64,000 nucleotides of DNA, from assembly GCA_022885665.1 (NCBI GenBank), contig JAGQDJ010000115.1:62001-126000 (forward strand), in the 5' to 3' direction. The position numbers were made by a program, and so were the translations under genes. The notes below the pieces were generated by a model. That model ran no database searches and was not told the DNA's origin. It saw nothing but the letters and a program-made list of their open reading frames with translations. Shown piece after piece: positions 27,401 through 38,600 of this stretch. This DNA is from Triops longicaudatus (taxonomy: Eukaryota > Arthropoda > Branchiopoda > Notostraca > Triopsidae). Numbering within the stretch: position 1 is the stretch's first letter; each line of letters starts with the position of its first letter.

Positions 27401-29800
27401 CGTATGTGGATATTACTAACAGTTTGACGAGAAATTGAGTTTAACTAGAATATTTTTTAATGCTTTTCTAACGAAAGTGTATAGATTGGAAGTATTCATT
27501 TCTTGGTATTTATTATGTAGTCGTTTAACGAATTTTGGGTTGTCTGTAGTGGCCGGGGCGCATTGACGCCGAGTCCAGTACCGGGCAGTACAGTGTCCAC
27601 CAGTGGAGTGGGTGGTCGTTCGGTAGTATCAGGTCCGTTTCCACGTAATGTGCCGAGTCGCTCGACGTTCCATTCGGGCCAGAATCGAACACGGAACCAA
27701 GCCTCCACCTTTGGAGGCGCTGCTATGGCGCCCGTAGGGGGCGTCAGTGGCGATTCCTCCGCTCTGGGCTTACCAGGCCGAACCTCTTTCTTTCAAAAGC
27801 TTCACACACGGTTTTCGAAGCGGTAAGTGGTTTTGGTTACCTTGTTCCTATATATTTGGAGAACAAAAGCTTCATTTGAGCTTTATTTGGCTTGGGGAGA
27901 TATTTTTATTTGGTACTGGATTTTTTTTTACGTCAATTATTAACCCAGTATAAATACATTTTTTCCCGATACGTGTGTGATGTTAAAAAGGTGAGGGGAA
28001 ACTTTTGTGAAATCTACCGGAAAGTTTCTGCACTTTCTTTTTGAAGAAGAAACAATGTGATTCAAATCCAGCACCCTCCCTCCCCCCCAAGTCGTGTAGT
28101 TTTTACGATTTGTGTGCATGAGCAACATTTGGTAGGATTTTTTTTACTAAATTGTCTTAAATGAATTTAAGTGAGAGATAACGTGCGATTTTTTAAACTA
28201 GTGTTTTTCAATTGCGTTTCATTTTTCGTTACTTTGTACTAGCATTTTGTTGAACTTGTGCAGTGACAGGTTGTTGACAATGAAAATGGCAGGTGCGGTA
28301 GATTTTTTTTCGAGGTTGTAGTCAGGCCAAATTGAAAGAGTCATGTATATTAGGAAGATAAATTTGTTATGTGTAAACGCAAGAAGAAAAACGCCACGTT
28401 GTTGAGTCAACTTTTTGAGCCGTGTTGGTGGACTTTTTTTTGTTCTTTTTCCCGGTTTTTGCAGTAGTAATGTTAATGACGACCAGGTGAAGCCTCGTTC
28501 CCTCCGCTTCACGTGGAGCATGAAGACCACCTCCTCCAGAGATCCCAATGAAATTATGATGGAAATCCGCAAGGTAGCCGCAAATTCTTAAAACAAAAAG
28601 AAGTTAAAAACACTATGCTACAAGGAACAAAAAATGTACACGGAAAAGTTGAACAAGTTGGAAGTTAAATAGCGAGTGTTGTTTTCGGGCCGTTGTGGAA
28701 CTTTTTTTGGCTTGTTAAAGAATGCTTGGCTTACCAGTTTCTATCATACTCATCGATATTGTTATTCCTTGGGTGGGGACCAAAAAAATATAAATGGATC
28801 GTGTTAAGCTTGGCGGTGATGGGGTGTTAGAAGTGGGACAATTTCCCTTTGCGAATTAAAAAATAATCTTTGGAAATTTTATCGTGGTAATTCCTCTTAA
28901 AAGAACCTTTTTTTCCTCCTTGCCATTTTACCTTAGTTTTGAACCAACGCCCCTCCCCCTTTGTTCTGGGACTGTAGGACTAACCTTCCGGCTCATGGGA
29001 TACATCTGTTATCTACCATTGTCCATTTTTTTTTTGCCTTTATTTTTATGTTTTGTAGGATTTTGGGATTTAAACAGGATACTGAGTTTTTTATGTGCGT
29101 TTTTTAAATGTTTTTTCTTTTTTTGTACGGATTTTCTTTTTCTGTTTTTGAAGAGAATTTTCCATTTATTTTTCGAGAAAGCCGGGCAGGTTTCCATCAT
29201 AGTCTCTACATAATAAGTCCCAAAGCAAAGGGCTAGTAGCAGAAAAGGTCGTTTCTTACTTTATTAGGTCCATTAATTTTCGGAATGCTCTGCATGGACT
29301 AAAAGTTATGATTCTCGTCGTTCTGTGTCGCACGGTAAAAACGCATGCTCTGCACTTAACTTGACTTGACTTGTCTTTTTCGCCTGATATGTTTGCATGC
29401 ATATTTGTGATTGTTTCTCATGAATGTTTTGAGTGTTAAGATGTTTTTGAGCTTATGGTGGCTTGTGTCGTATTCCACTTGTTCATTGTGTATTTTTTTT
29501 ACAAGCCTTGTCGCGTTTCTCACGTAAAAGAAGATCAGTTGGGATTCTAATCAAGAATTTGCTTTAAATCTGGTTTCCTAGGTTCTTGACGCCAACAACT
29601 GCGACTACGAGCAACGGGAAAGGTTTCTGCTCCTGTGCGTCCACGGGGACCCCAACACCGACTCCTTGGTTCAGTGGGAGATCGAAGTGTGCAAACTGCC
29701 GCGGCTCTCTCTCAACGGGGTTCGCTTCAAGCGGATCTCGGGAACCTCCATCGGCTTCAAAAACATCGCCTCCAAAATTGCCAACGAACTCAAACTCTGA
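12500..29800 (+). CDS. par-1: PAR-1/MARK Ser/Thr kinase (microtubule-affinity-regulating kinase)
   Basis: Polarity kinase that phosphorylates microtubule-associated proteins and cortical polarity factors. Exons: 12500-12574, 17423-17458, 22717-22872, 23400-23696, 23796-23931, 24067-24287, 24370-24582, 24900-25155, 25665-25871, 25953-26157, 27009-27182, 27550-27822, 28465-28573, 29582-29800 (TGA); all phases agree, giving about 858 residues. The N-terminus is MSASMRTTLQTVPESLP. Kinase landmarks: P-loop IGKGNFAKV near residue 70, VAIK Lys93, HRDLK with Asp186, DFG at 204, and activation loop LDTFCGSPPY with the LKB1-site Thr219 and inhibitory Ser223. A UBA domain follows at about 331-374, then a Ser/Thr/Ala-rich spacer. 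The spacer holds SRSTFHSGQ (Thr about 698), equivalent to the aPKC site of MARK2. The C-terminus is a KA1 domain ending IASKIANELKL, essentially identical to human. The donor at 25155 is uncertain: GT at 25186 or 25225 would also keep frame. Confidence 0.95.
12575..17247 (+). other. Long first coding intron of PAR-1
   Basis: About 4.7 kb without a supported exon. Open frames at 13310-14258 and 14718-15164 show no homology or splice logic that I can defend. A TTAGGT-type tract lies at 15955-16275. 16650-17240 is a candidate upstream region for the alternative first exon at 17248. Confidence 0.5.
15955..16275. repeat. TTAGGT-type tract with opposed arms
   Basis: 15955-16135 carries G-rich units (GTTAGGTT, AGGTTAAGTTAG) on plus. 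16205-16270 carries the complementary C-rich form (CTAACCTGACC, ACCTAACCTC). The two orientations face each other about 70 bp apart, so a weak inverted structure is possible. Confidence 0.5.
17248..17268 (+). CDS. par-1: Candidate alternative first coding exon of PAR-1 (MGNRAGQ)
   Basis: ATG at 17248 opens seven codons (M-G-N-R-A-G-Q) ending exactly at a GT donor (CAG|GTATTT). The phase is 0, which joins in frame to the exon at 17423. It can only be a first exon: reading from the AG just upstream in phase 0, as the preceding exon would require, meets a stop immediately. Gly2-Asn3 and a small residue at position 6 fit the N-myristoylation pattern. Evidence is limited to frame, donor and motif; no promoter is identified. 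Confidence 0.35.
17459..22716 (+). other. Long second intron of PAR-1
   Basis: About 5.3 kb with no supported coding exon. Contains a 29-base A run (18398-18426). Open frames at 19459-21400 on both strands are unconvincing; the one at 20967-21296 (minus) is basic and has no recognised domain. Confidence 0.5.
18398..18426 (+). repeat. Poly(A) run of 29
   Basis: Uninterrupted run of 29 A within the PAR-1 intron, preceded by TTTAGT. It could be the tail of an old retroposed sequence or simple homopolymer expansion; no target-site duplication was recognised. Confidence 0.7.
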
Positions 29801-31230
29801 CTACCCGTGAGCCATGGCACCAACGGGGGAGAGCAAGGGCAAGAAGAGCAAGTCGAGGTTGAGTTCGACTTTGCCGAAGGGGAAGACGACAACAGTGAGG
29901 TGGCAGAGGATACGCGGCGCGAGTGGGAAGCGGTCTTCCGCCGTTTAGCAGCTCGCCAGCGTTCCCAACACCCGCCACAAGCCACGCTTCCCGTCAGTGT
30001 CATGAGAAAAAGTACCGGCAGGAAGTTACCAGCCATTCCTGTACGGGATTGAAGAAAAGAAAAACAGCAAAAAAACATCATTTTCTCGGTTACTTTAAGT
30101 TCGCCCTCCTTCCCCTTCTTTCTCGTCTTGATGCAAACCGAGTGTGGACTTCAAAAGAGTGGAACCTGGGAATCGTAACAAAGGAGCGAAGTGTGAATGT
30201 GTGTGTAGTACCGTATGACGACCTCTTCCAGGCGCAAGAGTGAGAGCATTTGACTGGGAACAAATGATGATGATGACGATGAATACTAACTCCATTGCGT
30301 GGAAGCTGGAATGCTGGAGAATCCTTTTTTGGGTGCTGCTTGTACGTTATAGTAAGCGAGTTTCGTGGAAGGACAAGATTGAAAAACAAGTGGTTTTCAG
30401 AGAGAGTTTATCATGCTTTGGCTCTCCATTGTTTTTCAGGACGTTATAAATAGTTGCTTGAAGAAGAAGAGAAGAGCGAAGATTGATCACGTGTGAAATA
30501 AAAACCCGAAGCAAAGAGACGTTAAATTTAGCCAAAAAATAATGGGAATATTTTAGGCCATTGTGTGATTTGCATGGTAGGCCCCATTCGTTAAAAAAAA
30601 TTGTTAATGGGATGGTGGGTAAAAAGTGTGTACAAGATAGAACAAAAGGAACAGCAAGGCAACACCGTGCTTTTTGTGTGTATTCTGAAGCCAAAATTCT
30701 GTCCTTGTAAAGTATAGCCTAGATAGGTTGCAATTTTTAGATTGTAATTTTGTTGAGTTCCTGTTAAGCACAGGAAAATGGCAGAGAGCAAACTGCTTCG
30801 GAAGATGACAGGAAAGGAAAACGAGAAGGCGTGTCCAGATTTGAAGTAATCTGTGATGCCCTTTGACATGGCTGCCTATTATCCGTTTATCATAATTACT
30901 ACTACCTGTAACTGGACGCAGTGGTGTTGCTGTAGATAAAGCCCTTTATCTCTACTGTCCTACCCATGTTTTTTTCTCTCTCCCAACCCTCACAAGAGGG
31001 AGAGCATACGAAAGATAAAAATGACAAGATTCTGTTAAAGAGTTGTTCGGCCCCGTAAATTTCATCTTTTTTGTTTTGTTTCGTTTAGCACGCATTAAAA
31101 AGCAAGCTGTAAAGAGTCCAGTTTTTTTTTTTTTTAAATCCATCCATTTCACACTCGCCATGATTGATTTAGACATTTTTTGGTTGGTCACTTTTCCTAT
31201 GTAAGAATAAAACTCCCCTTCAATGCCTTA
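29801..31230 (+). other. PAR-1 3' UTR (approximate)
   Basis: Sequence after the TGA at 29800. Canonical AATAAA hexamers occur at 30497-30502 and 31206-31211; the second is followed by a GT/T-rich stretch typical of a cleavage region. Alternative polyadenylation is therefore possible. Open frames here (for example 29807-30052) are not supported as genes. Confidence 0.45.
31206..31211 (+). terminator. Polyadenylation signal AATAAA, distal, PAR-1
   Basis: Canonical hexamer about 1.4 kb after the stop codon, followed by a GT/T-rich downstream element (TTTGTTTGTGCTC). Confidence 0.45.
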
Positions 31231-32930
31231 GTGCTTTGTTTGTGCTCTTCCCCCTGTTTTTCTGTTTTGCGTTGGACGGACCCTCATTTAAGAGGAATTG
31301 TGATGAACTGATGATGACATAATCGAGGGGACAAAAGACCAGGCGACATTTTTAATGACCAGCACGTTGCGAAAGAAAATGTCTTAGAGGAACGAACTGT
31401 TGATGTAACCTCCGTTAAAAATAATAACTTAACTCCCGCATCCCACCTAGTGAAACGAGAAATACCAAGAAGAATCATGAGGGGGAATTAAAGAAGTAAC
31501 CAAAGGTGTACGGGGGGAGAGCTAGTGCGATTTTTTTTTCAATTATTTATTTGAAACATTGGCGCCAGGAAAGTGAGGTAGAACAAAAAGTGTCTATTTA
31601 GGAAAAGATTACCGTTTTATATTATTTTCCTTTTGTTTGAATTTCGTTTTGGGGCTTTGATTCATTCCTGTGTACATACAACTGTCGGTACTCTCAAATA
31701 CACCGTACATTTCTTGTACATGGAAATATGGAAGTCATGTACGGATTGATGAAAAATGCAAATACTAATCCATAACTTGTGAACCAGCCTTAAACAAGTT
31801 TTGCTACGATGGTTATACGTAAGACGACGGCGATGGGATAAGGTAAGTTTTGGAGAAAATGAGTTCGAAGCCTTCGGTGAGACTACACTAGGTCCACCGT
31901 TGCCAAACGAGCTTTTCAACTACAAAAGAACTCCCTCAATTACATGGGCTCGGCATCGCGCAACACTGGTGGCTCGACGCCGAGCCCGAGTAGGAATTTA
32001 GGCGAAGCATAAAACGACACGGACGTTGGAAGAACTAAGTAGCACTTCAAGGGGACCGTAAGTTCATTAAGAAACAAAAAAAGTTATGAGATTTAGCGAT
32101 ATGCTTTAAATAGGTTCCACTAGTTTTCGTAGGTGGCGGAGACACGATGGGGACATATTCCTTTATTTTTTAAAAGAATGGAAAGGATTTCGTCACAATA
32201 TCTGTAAATCATGTGCGATTTAAGTTTTTCAAGATAATTCATGTGCACGTTTTTGTCCTTTGTGAGTTTCCCGATAGGTATTAATTTTTGAAGCAATCTA
32301 GTGTAGACAAGTGTTGTTAATTATCCCAGCGTAGTATATTGCTGTAAAGAGCCCATTTATAACAAGCTTTCGTATAAAATTTGTTAAAAAAAGCATCTAA
32401 TATAAAAATATTTTGGATATGCCGGAGTTTTTTTTTTTTTTCTTTTTATAAGTTTTACTGCAAAATACAGATATTTCAGGTCGCATATTCATCTTAATCG
32501 GTGACTCTTGTCCCTCTGCATAGGCACGTTCTGAAATACCGACACTCCGTGTAAGCCGATACTGCCTGTCCGGTCCCGAGCCCATCGTTATAAGTGGGTT
32601 CCACTATATCAGTATTCTTTCGTACTCCTCATCTAATGTCAAGTACACACAAATTTCAGGAGCACTGCTTCATCAGGCAATTCTAATTCAAAATGTGTAC
32701 CCGCCTACGTTGCATGAAGTTTTTCCACTGCACGAGGTTCTGGAAACTTTGTACTTAGAGGTCTTCGAGAAAAATTAGCGCAGGTCTAATTAAGCGTAAT
32801 TCCGTTGCCGTGTAGAACGTGCCTCTTTCTTATAAGTCAACTTTTCAAAGCAGAGAAAGATTTTAACGAATGTGAGAAACCGGCAACCATTTTTGCTACT
32901 TGGATTAGTTAAAAAGTGAAATATAGCTTC
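31231..32930. other. Intergenic, no gene recognised
   Basis: AT-rich spacer. The open frame at 31801-32001 (Arg-rich) lacks a defensible start or splice context. No repeat of note except T runs near 32428. Confidence 0.45.
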
Positions 32931-33188
32931 TTATTCTTTTGTAAATGATTTTGTATAAATTGTTTGATATTCGTGGCGCTGCGGTAGCTGGTATTCTTCA
33001 CGTCGGAGGCATAGTTGATTTCTTCGAGGGGGATGCCAGTGAAGTTGTCGCTCGATTATGGCTGATTCGTTTTCATTATCTGAGTCGGTTTCATCGATGA
33101 TGTCGATGGCGTTACTATCAGCCAAGGGACGACGCGAGCGACGGCCTCTCACTGGCTTAAAGCGTTTGGAAATTTCACGCCCTGCTTC
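32931..33188 (-). CDS. Hypothetical terminal exon, Arg-rich then acidic
   Basis: On minus, an acceptor (CTTTTCCTAG) precedes an open segment of 85 codons ending in TAA at 32931. It begins EAGREISKRFKPV, then RGRRSRRP, then an acidic stretch (IDIIDETDSDNENES), then a Gln/Arg-rich tail. The basic-acidic layout and the clean acceptor suggest a real last exon. I found no partner exon to the right on the minus strand and recognise no family. It could also be a chance frame. Confidence 0.3.
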   Translation of the reverse strand, partial: EAGREISKRFKPVRGRRSRRPLADSNAIDIIDETDSDNENESAIIERQLHWHPPRRNQLCLRREEYQLPQRHEYQTIYTKSFTKE

Positions 33189-33291
33189 CTAGGAAAAGAA
33201 ATGAAAATTGACTAAGCATAAACAAGAATGAGGAAATGTATTAGTAGACAAATAGTCTTACTAATTGTTTAGTTTTATCAATATTAATAAG

Positions 33292-33362
33292 TAATAGTTT
33301 TAATACTAAGTTTTAATTAATAGTAATAGTTTTAATACTAAGTTTTAATTAATAGTAATAGT
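33292..33362 (+). repeat. 32-bp AT-rich tandem repeat, about 2.2 copies
   Basis: The unit TAATAGTTTTAATACTAAGT plus 12 further bases is present twice without a mismatch (33292-33355) with the start of a third copy. It is flanked by opposed ATCAATATTAAT/ATTAATTGATAAAA blocks that could pair as a stem. Confidence 0.7.
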
Positions 33363-33639
33363 GTTATCAATATTAATTGATAAAATCTTAATTTGTTGCG
33401 AATGTATCAAATGTAGGCACAAATACCATATTAATATACGTATGTAATAAAAAAGTCAAAATTTTTTTCCAAAAATTTGAAAAGTAAATAATGCATTCAA
33501 GTGAAAGATCACAAACAGATTCGGAATTTAAAGGAACGGGACAAAGTGTTATCCAAAACGACTTAAACGTTAAAAGAAACGATATAAAAGTTTTATCCAA
33601 AACGAAAGAAAACGTGGCACACAGTGCATTATTGCCGAC

Positions 33640-34008
33640 ATGAGTTTCAGACGGCAATTTAAATTGTTTTCAAGCTACGCACTACATGTCACGTTTTCTT
33701 TCATTTATTTTGTCACGTTGATAATTCTCACTCTTAAAACTTTGTACAAACGTACTAACTTTAATGTCGAGCCGTCAGTTACTTCACAAACTCCCAACAT
33801 CTCTCAACATCTCACAGTCTCTCCAAACACGCCTTCGACTCCCATAATAACACTACGGTACATCTATTCCATGTGACTGCAATTTATATGTGGCCATTTC
33901 CCTTTTTATAGAGTAAGATCTCCAATTCTCTTCATAATCTCTTCTCTTAAAGCCGCCTCTCCGCCTGATCTCCTGACAGAAGCTGTAATCTTTTGTGAAA
34001 CAATGTAG
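33640..34008 (+). CDS. Hypothetical small type II membrane protein (two exons)
   Basis: ATG at 33640 opens a frame with a short basic N-terminus (MSFRRQFK) and a hydrophobic segment at about residues 12-32 (YALHVTFSFIYFVTLIILTL). A Ser/Thr/Pro/Asn-rich stem follows. A donor at 33858 and an acceptor ending at 33911 bound a 54-bp intron that joins in phase to 33912-34008 (TAG), giving 104 residues in all. No family recognised. The layout resembles the anchor and stem of a Golgi enzyme, but no catalytic domain is seen. It may be a chance frame or the start of a larger gene. Confidence 0.3.
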
Positions 34009-34966
34009 TTATACGTCATATGGCGCGAAACTGTACTGTTAGAAAAAACGCGATCATACTTCTAGTTGTTTACAAGCTGTGTACAGTCAAAGTTTTGGAG
34101 TGTGCGTCCCAGGGTGCGTCACAGGACGAATTTCAAAGGCTTCTTAACTACAAGTAACTTTTCAATTCACTTAGGTCTGTAGTAGTTTTGATACTTGGTT
34201 TTGTAACGAATCGTTTGCATCAAAAACTTTTGCATATAAAGAAGCTTCTGTGAATTACTAGACAACCTTAAATTTATACCAGCCTTGGACTGAATGTCGC
34301 TCCTGAATGGTAGTCTAAAAGGCGTCTTGCCCTAGGCACGTAGGTAACAATGAAAGTTCTCTTAGCGTACGGTTCAAAGCCTGGAAGCTTCTTTACGCCG
34401 CCAGAGAAGGATGAAGTCTAATTTAATTTAATTAGCAAGCTTAAAGCGTTGTTTTAAAGGTTGGTGTGAGTTGATATAAATTGTGCACGTTTCAGTAATT
34501 TTTGCAATTTTGTTTACAAGTCTTTTCCTATTTTAGTCGATGTAATTTGCAGGGAGGGCCGTTTTTTTGTGCGAATTTCTTTAACCGGCGTTTCTGAGCT
34601 CTCCACGAATAAATTCAACATTAAAAAAGGATTAAATGTATAAGAAAGTAAGATATGGATATGATAAAGCGATAACCAGGCCAGGATTTTGGAGCATTTT
34701 GGTGAAATACCAAATCTTTTTGATGCGTAATAATCGCTTATGGGGCGACAATTGTTGATCTTACTCTAAATAACAAGATGCTTTTCTTTTCTTGAATAAG
34801 ATTGTTGAGTTGGTCAGATTTTTTAAAAATTGTGAAATCCTCGCTTCTGCATTATATAAGACCTGAGAACATGAACTAAAGCAATCCATACATAAGCACT
34901 TTTATTTTGGATAGTTTCCCTCTTTTAATTCTGTTGTGGAATTCGTTATTTAACATTTTTTTCCAG

Positions 34967-35190
34967 GTAGTCGAAATTTGGAACACGTTTTCGAAATGCC
35001 GATTTTGAAGAAGTTCGGCAAAATTGCAATGAATAAAATTTGCGATGACTTCCGAAGTTATTTTTATTCAGGTAATGTTGGGAACTTAATTAGATTGTCC
35101 CCTGAAGAACAGATTTTCTTTGTCTCAATTCTAGGACAGTTTATTCGAAGAAATAAAAATGGAGGTCGAAATTTACTCCATTTCCCCTAA
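34967..35190 (+). CDS. Candidate orphan exon
   Basis: After the acceptor TTTTTTTCCAG, an open segment reads SRNLEHVFEMPILKKFGKIA and continues to a stop at 35188-35190. A donor GTAATG at 35072 would end a shorter internal exon. Composition looks protein-like, but no partner exon in the required phase was found and no family was recognised. Confidence 0.2.
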
Positions 35191-35475
35191 TTATTTTTAC
35201 AGTCAAGTGTTTCTTCACACCTCTGCCCTTCACTGTATAAAAGCTTGCTTTGCTGGAGTATTGCAGTATTAATCAACTTTACAATCTGAATTTCCCTCAC
35301 GTTCAATTGTTATAACTGCCGTTTCCGCAATTAAACACATCTCCTATAGTACATTTGTTGACACCACCTGCTGCGTGACGAAACTTCCATTTTCCCTCAA
35401 TTTCAGTTATCCAAATCTCTGAGTGCCGTATTTTTTCTTCTTTCAATCGTCATTTCAAGTGTTATATGGAACTAG

Positions 35476-35580
35476 GCATGCCCGTATCCAGAGGGGAGGT
35501 TAGGTGGTTAACTCCCCCCCTCTCAACGAATTTTTTATATTATTATGGTGAAGATAGGCGAAACCCAAATGGAGTAAAAT
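35476..35580 (+). repeat. Family 1 short TIR element, copy c (partial)
   Basis: Starts with GCCCGTATCCAGAGGGGAGG, then GTTAACTCCCCCCCT and ATGGTGAAGATAGGCG. It matches the left half of the copy at 42594-42773 in the same orientation; the right end is missing or diverged. Confidence 0.55.
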
Positions 35581-35999
35581 CGAGATTAATTTTCTCGCTT
35601 CATTGGAGTTTTTACTACACACGCAGCTAATGACGTGTATATTGTTGCTAGTGTGGTGACAGCCTATACCCAATGAATACAAACTTTTTCTTTCTCTTTC
35701 AGAGTAAAATCGCAAAACGAAACTGTAAGTGAACCTTTAAACCCGTGCTTGCTCAATGCGCTTTGAACGTACTCAAGAAATTAAGGCCGCTACTTAGATT
35801 GGTAGTCGTATCGCTATACGCTGTTTAACCAGGCCAGGCTCCTCTAGGGATTGGCTCTTGGGGTGATTGAGGGGTGGTTGTGTACGTGACGCGAATAGAC
35901 CGTGGACAAGTGAGGACGTGACCGTCCTCGTGACTCTGAGCCAGAGAAAGGGGTTGCCGGTTTGCATCCTTGCGAGTATTATTAAAATCACAAGCAGCC

Positions 36000-38000
36000 A
36001 TGACTCGCGTAAAACCGCAAACATTTTTGCAAGTGGCCAATTGTGCTAACCGAATCCTCACTCATTTGGCTAAACGAGATGTTGTTACGGCCACTGTTAT
36101 TGCGCGAAATTGTGTGCCTGAGTCTAGGCCTTTGTTTACATGTGCGTCTAGAATCACAGTGACCTCGAATTTGTTCATGAATCCCCTCAAAATGTCAACA
36201 GTGGCTGGAGTGCATGAAGATAACAAAAGTCCTAAAGGTATTAAAATATGATATCCTACTTTGCTAACTCGTGAATCTTTTCCATTCGTTTATCTACGTA
36301 TTTAACATGTTAGTTTTTTTTTCTTCCATGACAGATAAGTTCTTGTCTATGAGTCTGGACGAAAAGCGACGCAATTATTTGTGTGGAAATCGTTACGTTA
36401 CCTTGGATCAGTTCCCAAATTGGCCTGAATATGCCAAAGCAAAAGGCATATATGAAAAGGTCTCGAATGCGACGCCAGAAGACTTTCAGGCAACGCCAGA
36501 CGACGCCAAGCTTGCCAACCGCATATCCCTGTGGAAAGGAGACATAACCTGTCTTGAAGTCGATGCGATTGTAAATGCTGCCAACCAAAGCCTTGTCAAA
36601 GGCGGAGGAGGTAAGGTGTTGTCTTTTTCAAAATGCTAATAACAAACAAAAAGCATTTTCTTCTGGTTAATTTTAGTGGACGGAGCTATTCATAGAGCAG
36701 CGGGCCCAGAGCTACAAAATGAATGCCGGAGCTTAGGCGGTTGTCATGTGGGAGAGGCAAAGATCACCGGAGGATACAGGCTCCCAGCCAAATGTAGCAC
36801 CTTTAAATCTTTTACTTTAATCAGATAAAGCTTGTCTATAATGTAAAATATTGTGTAGATATCATCCATACGGTTGGCCCAGTCGGCAAACAACCTGAAC
36901 TTCTCGCGTCTTGCTATAGCAGCTCACTGGCGCTGGCTGAAAAACAAGGCTTTACTTCGATTGTACGTAGTCATAAGACATTTCGTACATTTCTGTACTA
37001 TAGTTTAAATTTTTTTTTATTAAGTGCCATTTTTAGCGAGCTGGGCGTTTCCGAGCTAAAGGTCTGATAGGCGAAAAGCGTTGACAAGCAATTATTCAGT
37101 AAACGGTTTAGTTGGTGTCACAAAGTCTATTCTATGTTTATCATAATTTCCCTAAAGTAAGGTTGTATATATATAGTGTTCTCAGTAAGTGCAATTCGTT
37201 AATATTTTTGCGCGTTGTGAAGGAAGTTGATCAACATACAGATAAAGTTTGCACTGTTTATTATGAAAAGGTTGAAAATTCTCTTTTCGACACAGACTGG
37301 ATCCTTTTTAAGCACTGTCTAAGCGAAAACAGAACTTAAGTTCAGCGATTGGCCTTGGAGTGAACACCTGAATCGTTTTCTGAGAACTTATTCGGTTAGA
37401 ACCCAGGAAGGCAAAAAGAAAGATAGGTTTGCGAAGTCAGGCTAGGTTAATGAGACCATGCTAAATTGAGGTTAGATGAATTACGTTTAGTAATAATTTA
37501 GTGCATTTTTTGCTGCTATACAGCGCTTTGAAATCAAGTGTTTCGCTTAATCAAAATAGCTTGTACTGTAACATAAAATTGTATTATTATAAAATAGTGA
37601 ACGTTAAGATATTATTTGAATGATCTTTTTTTGGGCTATTAACCAGATTGTGTGTTTTTTTTTTTTTTCTTTAGGCATTTCCGTGCATTTCGACTGGAAT
37701 TTACGGTACGTTGACAATTTTTGACTCCACTAATTATTTGACAAGACCATTCAGATGATCTGTTTCTCTTTAGGCTATCCCAATGCCGAGGCAGCACCAG
37801 TGGCGATTTCAGCCGTTCGTGATTTCTTGCGTTCTCAACCTAAGAATGTAATCAGACTATTTCTGTGGTGTCTATCCCGTCCTGTTATTAAGCGAGTTTT
37901 GTTTATTATTTAGGTGAAGAACATTGTTTTCTGTGTATTTTTGGACGTGGATGTGGAGTTGTATGAACACCTGCTTCCGGGCTTCTTTCCTCGGGCCTAA
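36000..38000 (+). CDS. MACROD1/2-like macrodomain mono-ADP-ribosyl hydrolase
   Basis: Removes mono-ADP-ribose from acidic residues and hydrolyses O-acetyl-ADP-ribose. Exons: 36000-36237, 36335-36610, 36677-36793, 36859-36962, 37675-37705, 37774-37847, 37914-38000 (TAA); 308 residues. Residues 1-60 are rich in Arg/Ala/Thr/Val and poor in acids (MTRVKPQTFLQVANCANRIL), as in the mitochondrial presequence of MACROD1. The macrodomain shows LWKGDITCLEVDAIVNAANQ, then GGGGVDGAIHRAAGP with the Asp and His known to matter in MACROD2. It continues with ITGGYRLPAKYIIHTVGPVG, ISTGIYGYPNAEAAP and the terminal VFCVFLDVD-FFPRA. All conserved loops of the MACROD subfamily are present, so it should be active. 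No polyadenylation hexamer is obvious in the 600 bp before the next gene. MACROD1 versus MACROD2 orthology is not resolved. Confidence 0.93.
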
Positions 38001-38600
38001 AAATGTATGCAAGAAGTTCCTCTCCTCCTTAGGCATATTTTCCGTGATATTTTCGAAAAGCTTCAAAGTTTGTCCGATGTTTCTAGGCCGAGTGAGCACA
38101 AAACTTGAGGGGGCGGTTTTGTCATATCAAGTGAAAAAAACAACAACAAAATATGTGTTATTAGACAAGCGACCTTGACTTAGCCAAGGTGGCCATCTAA
38201 CGTTTCATGCTTTTAGTTGTAAACGTTACAAAAATCAGGTGCGTTCCATGACTGTCTTACTGTTTCCAAAAATTTAGCTTCCATTGCAATACAAGTTCAT
38301 ATAATATGATGATTGCCTTCGCTTATCTTTCTCCGCGCTCGAAATTGTGGAGCTCGTGGGTCCCTTTTTTAGAATAATTTTGTTTGACAAGAAGTCATTA
38401 ATATGTGAGTTTTGATAAGCATGTCCGGGACCCTTTCCGTCTAGTTACAACGAGACAAGAAGGTTGGTTGTTGACATTATTTTGATTGGGTCCACTGTGA
38501 CTACAGAATTTTTTAAAAACGCAAAATGCTGTCAAGCGTTTTCTTACGGTCAACGCATAGCTCACTCACGGTATCGTTGCTAGTGGCTTGACAACAAACC
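38001..38600. other. Spacer between MACROD-like gene and GR-a
   Basis: AT-rich sequence of 600 bp without a supported exon. It must hold the 3' end of the upstream gene and the promoter of the receptor gene, but neither a polyadenylation hexamer nor a TATA element stands out. Confidence 0.4.

Noticed and set aside
29807..30052. 81-codon acidic frame after the PAR-1 stop as an extra exon
   Set aside because: It overlaps the PAR-1 stop region only in another frame; PAR-1 ends at the universally conserved NELKL C-terminus, so this is 3' UTR.
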